Assembly: GCA_023079485.1 (NCBI GenBank)
Contig: CM041084.1
Location: forward strand, 69,225,709-69,289,708
DNA length: 64,000 nt
Origin: Archilochus colubris
Lineage: Eukaryota; Chordata; Aves; Apodiformes; Trochilidae
Direction of reading: 5' to 3'
Made by a program: the position numbers and the translations under genes. The notes under the pieces were generated by a model that searched no databases, was not told where the DNA came from, and saw nothing but the letters and a program-made list of their open reading frames with translations. Below, piece by piece: positions 61,801 through 64,000 of the stretch. Numbering within the stretch: position 1 is the first letter of the stretch; each line of letters starts with the position of its first letter.

Positions 61801-63457
61801 GCATAAATCAGTCTGTTTACAGTTTCCAAAGCTGTTTGTCACCTAGTTCTCCTGCCTAGCTGAAAGGCATTGACTCCTTTCCAAGGTAACTGGCAAAGCT
61901 CCATGGCAAACAGCTGGAAATAGCCATATGATGCCTCTCCAGCTGGTTATGCCAGGTGAAAGGAGCCCAGCACCTCTGACCAGTCCAGGATGGTAAAGAT
62001 AGGAAGGCATCCCCACCACCTTGGAGCACACCAGTAGCCAGAGGTGTTTTCACCCCGTTTGCTCCGCCTGTGGAACGTGGGTGCACTGCAGCTGAGGACC
62101 AGCTAAAGCAGAGCACACCAGAGTCGGTGGCAGTGTCACCAAGGAGCTCACTGAGATCTGGATCAGTTATTTGAAGCTGCTTAGGTGCTGCTCTTTCTCT
62201 GTAAGCTCAGCTTACCCTCGGTTTGTTTTTGAACCCAAGCGTTGATTTCCTTTCTGGATTGTTCTGGTGCTGTCTTAAAGTTAACTTTCTGTGGCTCTGC
62301 TTTGTAGTAGTTCTTACTGAGCTGTATGTATCTCTGAAAAAATAGGGGTAAAGAACAAACAAACAAAACAACCAAATAAAGAAATAACTTCTAGACTATG
62401 TTGGATTTTCTAGTCCCAAAGAGAATTTGTTAGCTCTTGAACTTCTTGAGAGGTTTCTAGACATAGAGGACTGCAGGACCTTTCTTGTTACTCTCTGTTG
62501 GATTGTGAGTTAAGAGTTACATAACCAAAAGACAGAAAAAATCCATTCTTTTGTTCGGAGAAGCAAGTAAGGCTGTGCATATCCAATGCATGTGCTTATT
62601 TTAACATCTCATTTACAGTTGCATTGAGGGTTCCAATAATAAAGCCTGCATGAAATGGAATCCCTACATTACAAAAGGCAATGCTTCCTTAAATACTTTG
62701 AGCACACCAACTGGTATTTCCTATTTAAGTTCATCACTGGAATCCAGGGCTCTTCATTTGCAGTATTCAGGGTCAGCTCGAAACCTGTTCTATTAATGGC
62801 AAATAATTAAAATGAGAAATGCTTTTTGTACCTTCTCTTACTCCTCTCTGAGGTGTAACTTACAGGCAGTAATGGGAAATTTTTTTCCACATAGATGCGG
62901 TTGGCACTTCTCAGTGAGTAGGTGCTTCTGGGTTTGTTAATGGCAGTAAGGAGCATTTTGAAGCCAGAATGGGTGTCTTCAGCTTGCTTGTGCTCTGGGT
63001 CCTTGGAAAGAGAAAACATACATTCAGCAATTGCATTTTTCCATTAAGTTTTCAAAGCATGCTAAAAGTTATGTGCGTGGGACAGGGATTTGGGTTCCTA
63101 TTTTTTTTTCCAAGTTTACCATCACTGCAATTTGCAGGTCTCTGTTTATGACTGGTTTATACATATAACAAATCTTCCAGACTATCCCAGTGACTTCTTC
63201 CAGCTTCTGAGAGTCTTGAGTGAAAGGAACTGAGCTTAAACTTGATGAATTATCTTGGGTTTTGTACTTCAAAGAGGGGTACAGACAAGAAATACTGGAC
63301 TCCCAAAGCTGTATCTGGACATACTGACTCTGGAGATTCTTTAACTTAGGATTTCAGTTGTGATAGATACCATTTTCCTTCTCTTTGGTTGTCCCCGAGA
63401 TTGTCTGGTCCCAGAAGAAGAGCCTTCATTCCCTGCTGCTTGAGTGAAGTGAAGAAC
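58822..63457 (-). CDS. SERPINB10: MENT (heterochromatin-associated serpin), all but first coding exon
   Basis: MENT is the avian clade B serpin that condenses chromatin in granulocytes and erythrocytes and inhibits papain-like cysteine proteases such as cathepsin L; chicken MENT carries the SERPINB10 symbol. Exons on the minus strand: 63457-63371 (M-loop, 29 codons), 63001-62864, 62333-62216, 61666-61524, 60436-60269 and 59235-58822 (TGA). The protein follows chicken MENT closely: [67 protein letters not shown], ending SPLE. The M-loop starts [12 protein letters not shown] and ends [10 protein letters not shown]; chicken has RGRP at the AT-hook core, here RGQP. The hinge is GTEAAAST; with Gly as P15 the loop reads [10 protein letters not shown]1 Thr with hydrophobic P2. 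The first coding exon (about 56 codons with the ATG) is not found up to 64000 and must lie beyond the window. Confidence 0.93.
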
Positions 63458-64000
63458 CTGCAAGCAGAGTTTACAAAGTTAAGAAACAGACATGAAGGAA
63501 CCAGTGTGGCTTAAAGAAAAATGCACATCAAATAGCTGTCTTGTTTTGCTCCATGTGATAATTCATTGTGCAGCGTGCTGCTTTGGTACCTGGTCAAAGG
63601 GATGCTGAAGCTGTGATACATGTCAGTCCCATACAGGAACAATGAGCAGCACTGTTCCCTTCCCAAAGCATCAATGCAGTGCTCCTGTCTGCACACTGAA
63701 AAGCTGAACCCCCTTCCCACAGCTGTTGCTCTCAAGAATAATAAAGCATTTGTGCATTGTGGGGTGTATTTGTGGGGTGATGCTGCCCACGATGATGGTA
63801 CAGAGGGACCTGAAAGGGAGCGCGGTGACACAGAGGAGAGTGCCAGGCAATGCTGAGCACTACAGCTCCCTTTGAGCCCCTGAGGCAGCAGTGTGACCAT
63901 GCAGCATTAGAGCATGGATTGAGTTGGGCCATGTGGAGCTATGAAAACCCTCCTTATTTTTCTGCTGGATTGCCAGGAGGTTAAGGGAAGTGTAGATCAA
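63458..64000 (-). other. SERPINB10: MENT intron upstream of the M-loop exon
   Basis: In the MENT-like paralogue the first coding exon lies 437 bp upstream of the M-loop exon. No matching 168-nt serpin exon is seen here in 543 bp, so the intron is longer in MENT and runs off the window. Open frames at 63511-63932 do not resemble serpins. Confidence 0.6.

Noticed and set aside
63511..63900. 129-codon minus-strand frame upstream of the MENT M-loop exon
   Set aside because: It was tested as the missing first coding exon of MENT but has no serpin N-terminal residues and no suitable donor.

Overview
This is a window of a bird genome (vertebrate chromosomal DNA, about 64 kb). Evidence for a bird: several 5'-truncated CR1 LINEs with the avian 3' end, an LTR repeat of avian ERVL type in two places, compact introns, and a gene with the bird-type MENT M-loop exon. 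I cannot name the order or species.

Layout. The left edge holds the last three coding exons of WRNIP1 on the + strand (416-2209), followed by about 8 kb without genes. Everything else is a cluster of clade B (ovalbumin-type, nucleocytoplasmic) serpins, all on the - strand. In order of rising coordinate they are: SERPINB1 complete (11391-18608); SERPINB6 copy A complete (21863-26001); a 3' fragment of a MENT-like serpin, last two exons only (27454-28702); an orphan SERPINB1 exon 2 (30425-30592); SERPINB6 copy B complete (32540-36671); the complete MENT-like serpin (40321-50436); and MENT itself (58822 to beyond 63457), whose first coding exon lies past the right edge. Exon lengths are the same in all the genes (168-[87 M-loop]-138-118-143-168-about 405 nt), and every splice site I checked is GT/AG.

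The fragments come from one tandem segmental duplication. A segment running from just beyond SERPINB1 exon 2 to intron 5 of the MENT-like gene occurs twice (about 18096-30077 and 30084-43278), joined head to tail near 30080. It duplicated SERPINB6 whole and left one orphan piece of each flanking gene. Later deletions removed the SERPINB1 promoter region from copy B, and the upstream promoter flank of SERPINB6 together with the end of the MENT-like 3' UTR from copy A.

Main finding. The two SERPINB6 copies are almost identical (6 amino-acid differences in 379), but the reactive-centre P1 residue differs: Arg (CGC) in copy B, as in mammalian SERPINB6, and Glu (GAA) in copy A. All three bases of this codon differ. 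Another non-synonymous change lies at P4', while the remaining 390 or so bases of the exon differ at only two positions. Glu-Cys at P1-P1' is the arrangement of mammalian SERPINB9, the granzyme B inhibitor. Copy A therefore looks like a neofunctionalised, SERPINB9-like serpin derived from SERPINB6. A second point of interest is the MENT-like paralogue, which keeps the M-loop basic stretch but has a different reactive loop.

Roles. WRNIP1 is a replication-stress AAA+ ATPase. The serpins are intracellular protease inhibitors: SERPINB1 against neutrophil-type serine proteases, SERPINB6 against trypsin-like and granule proteases, and MENT as a chromatin-condensing inhibitor of papain-like cysteine proteases in avian blood cells. 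The products act independently; the shared locus reflects tandem duplication.
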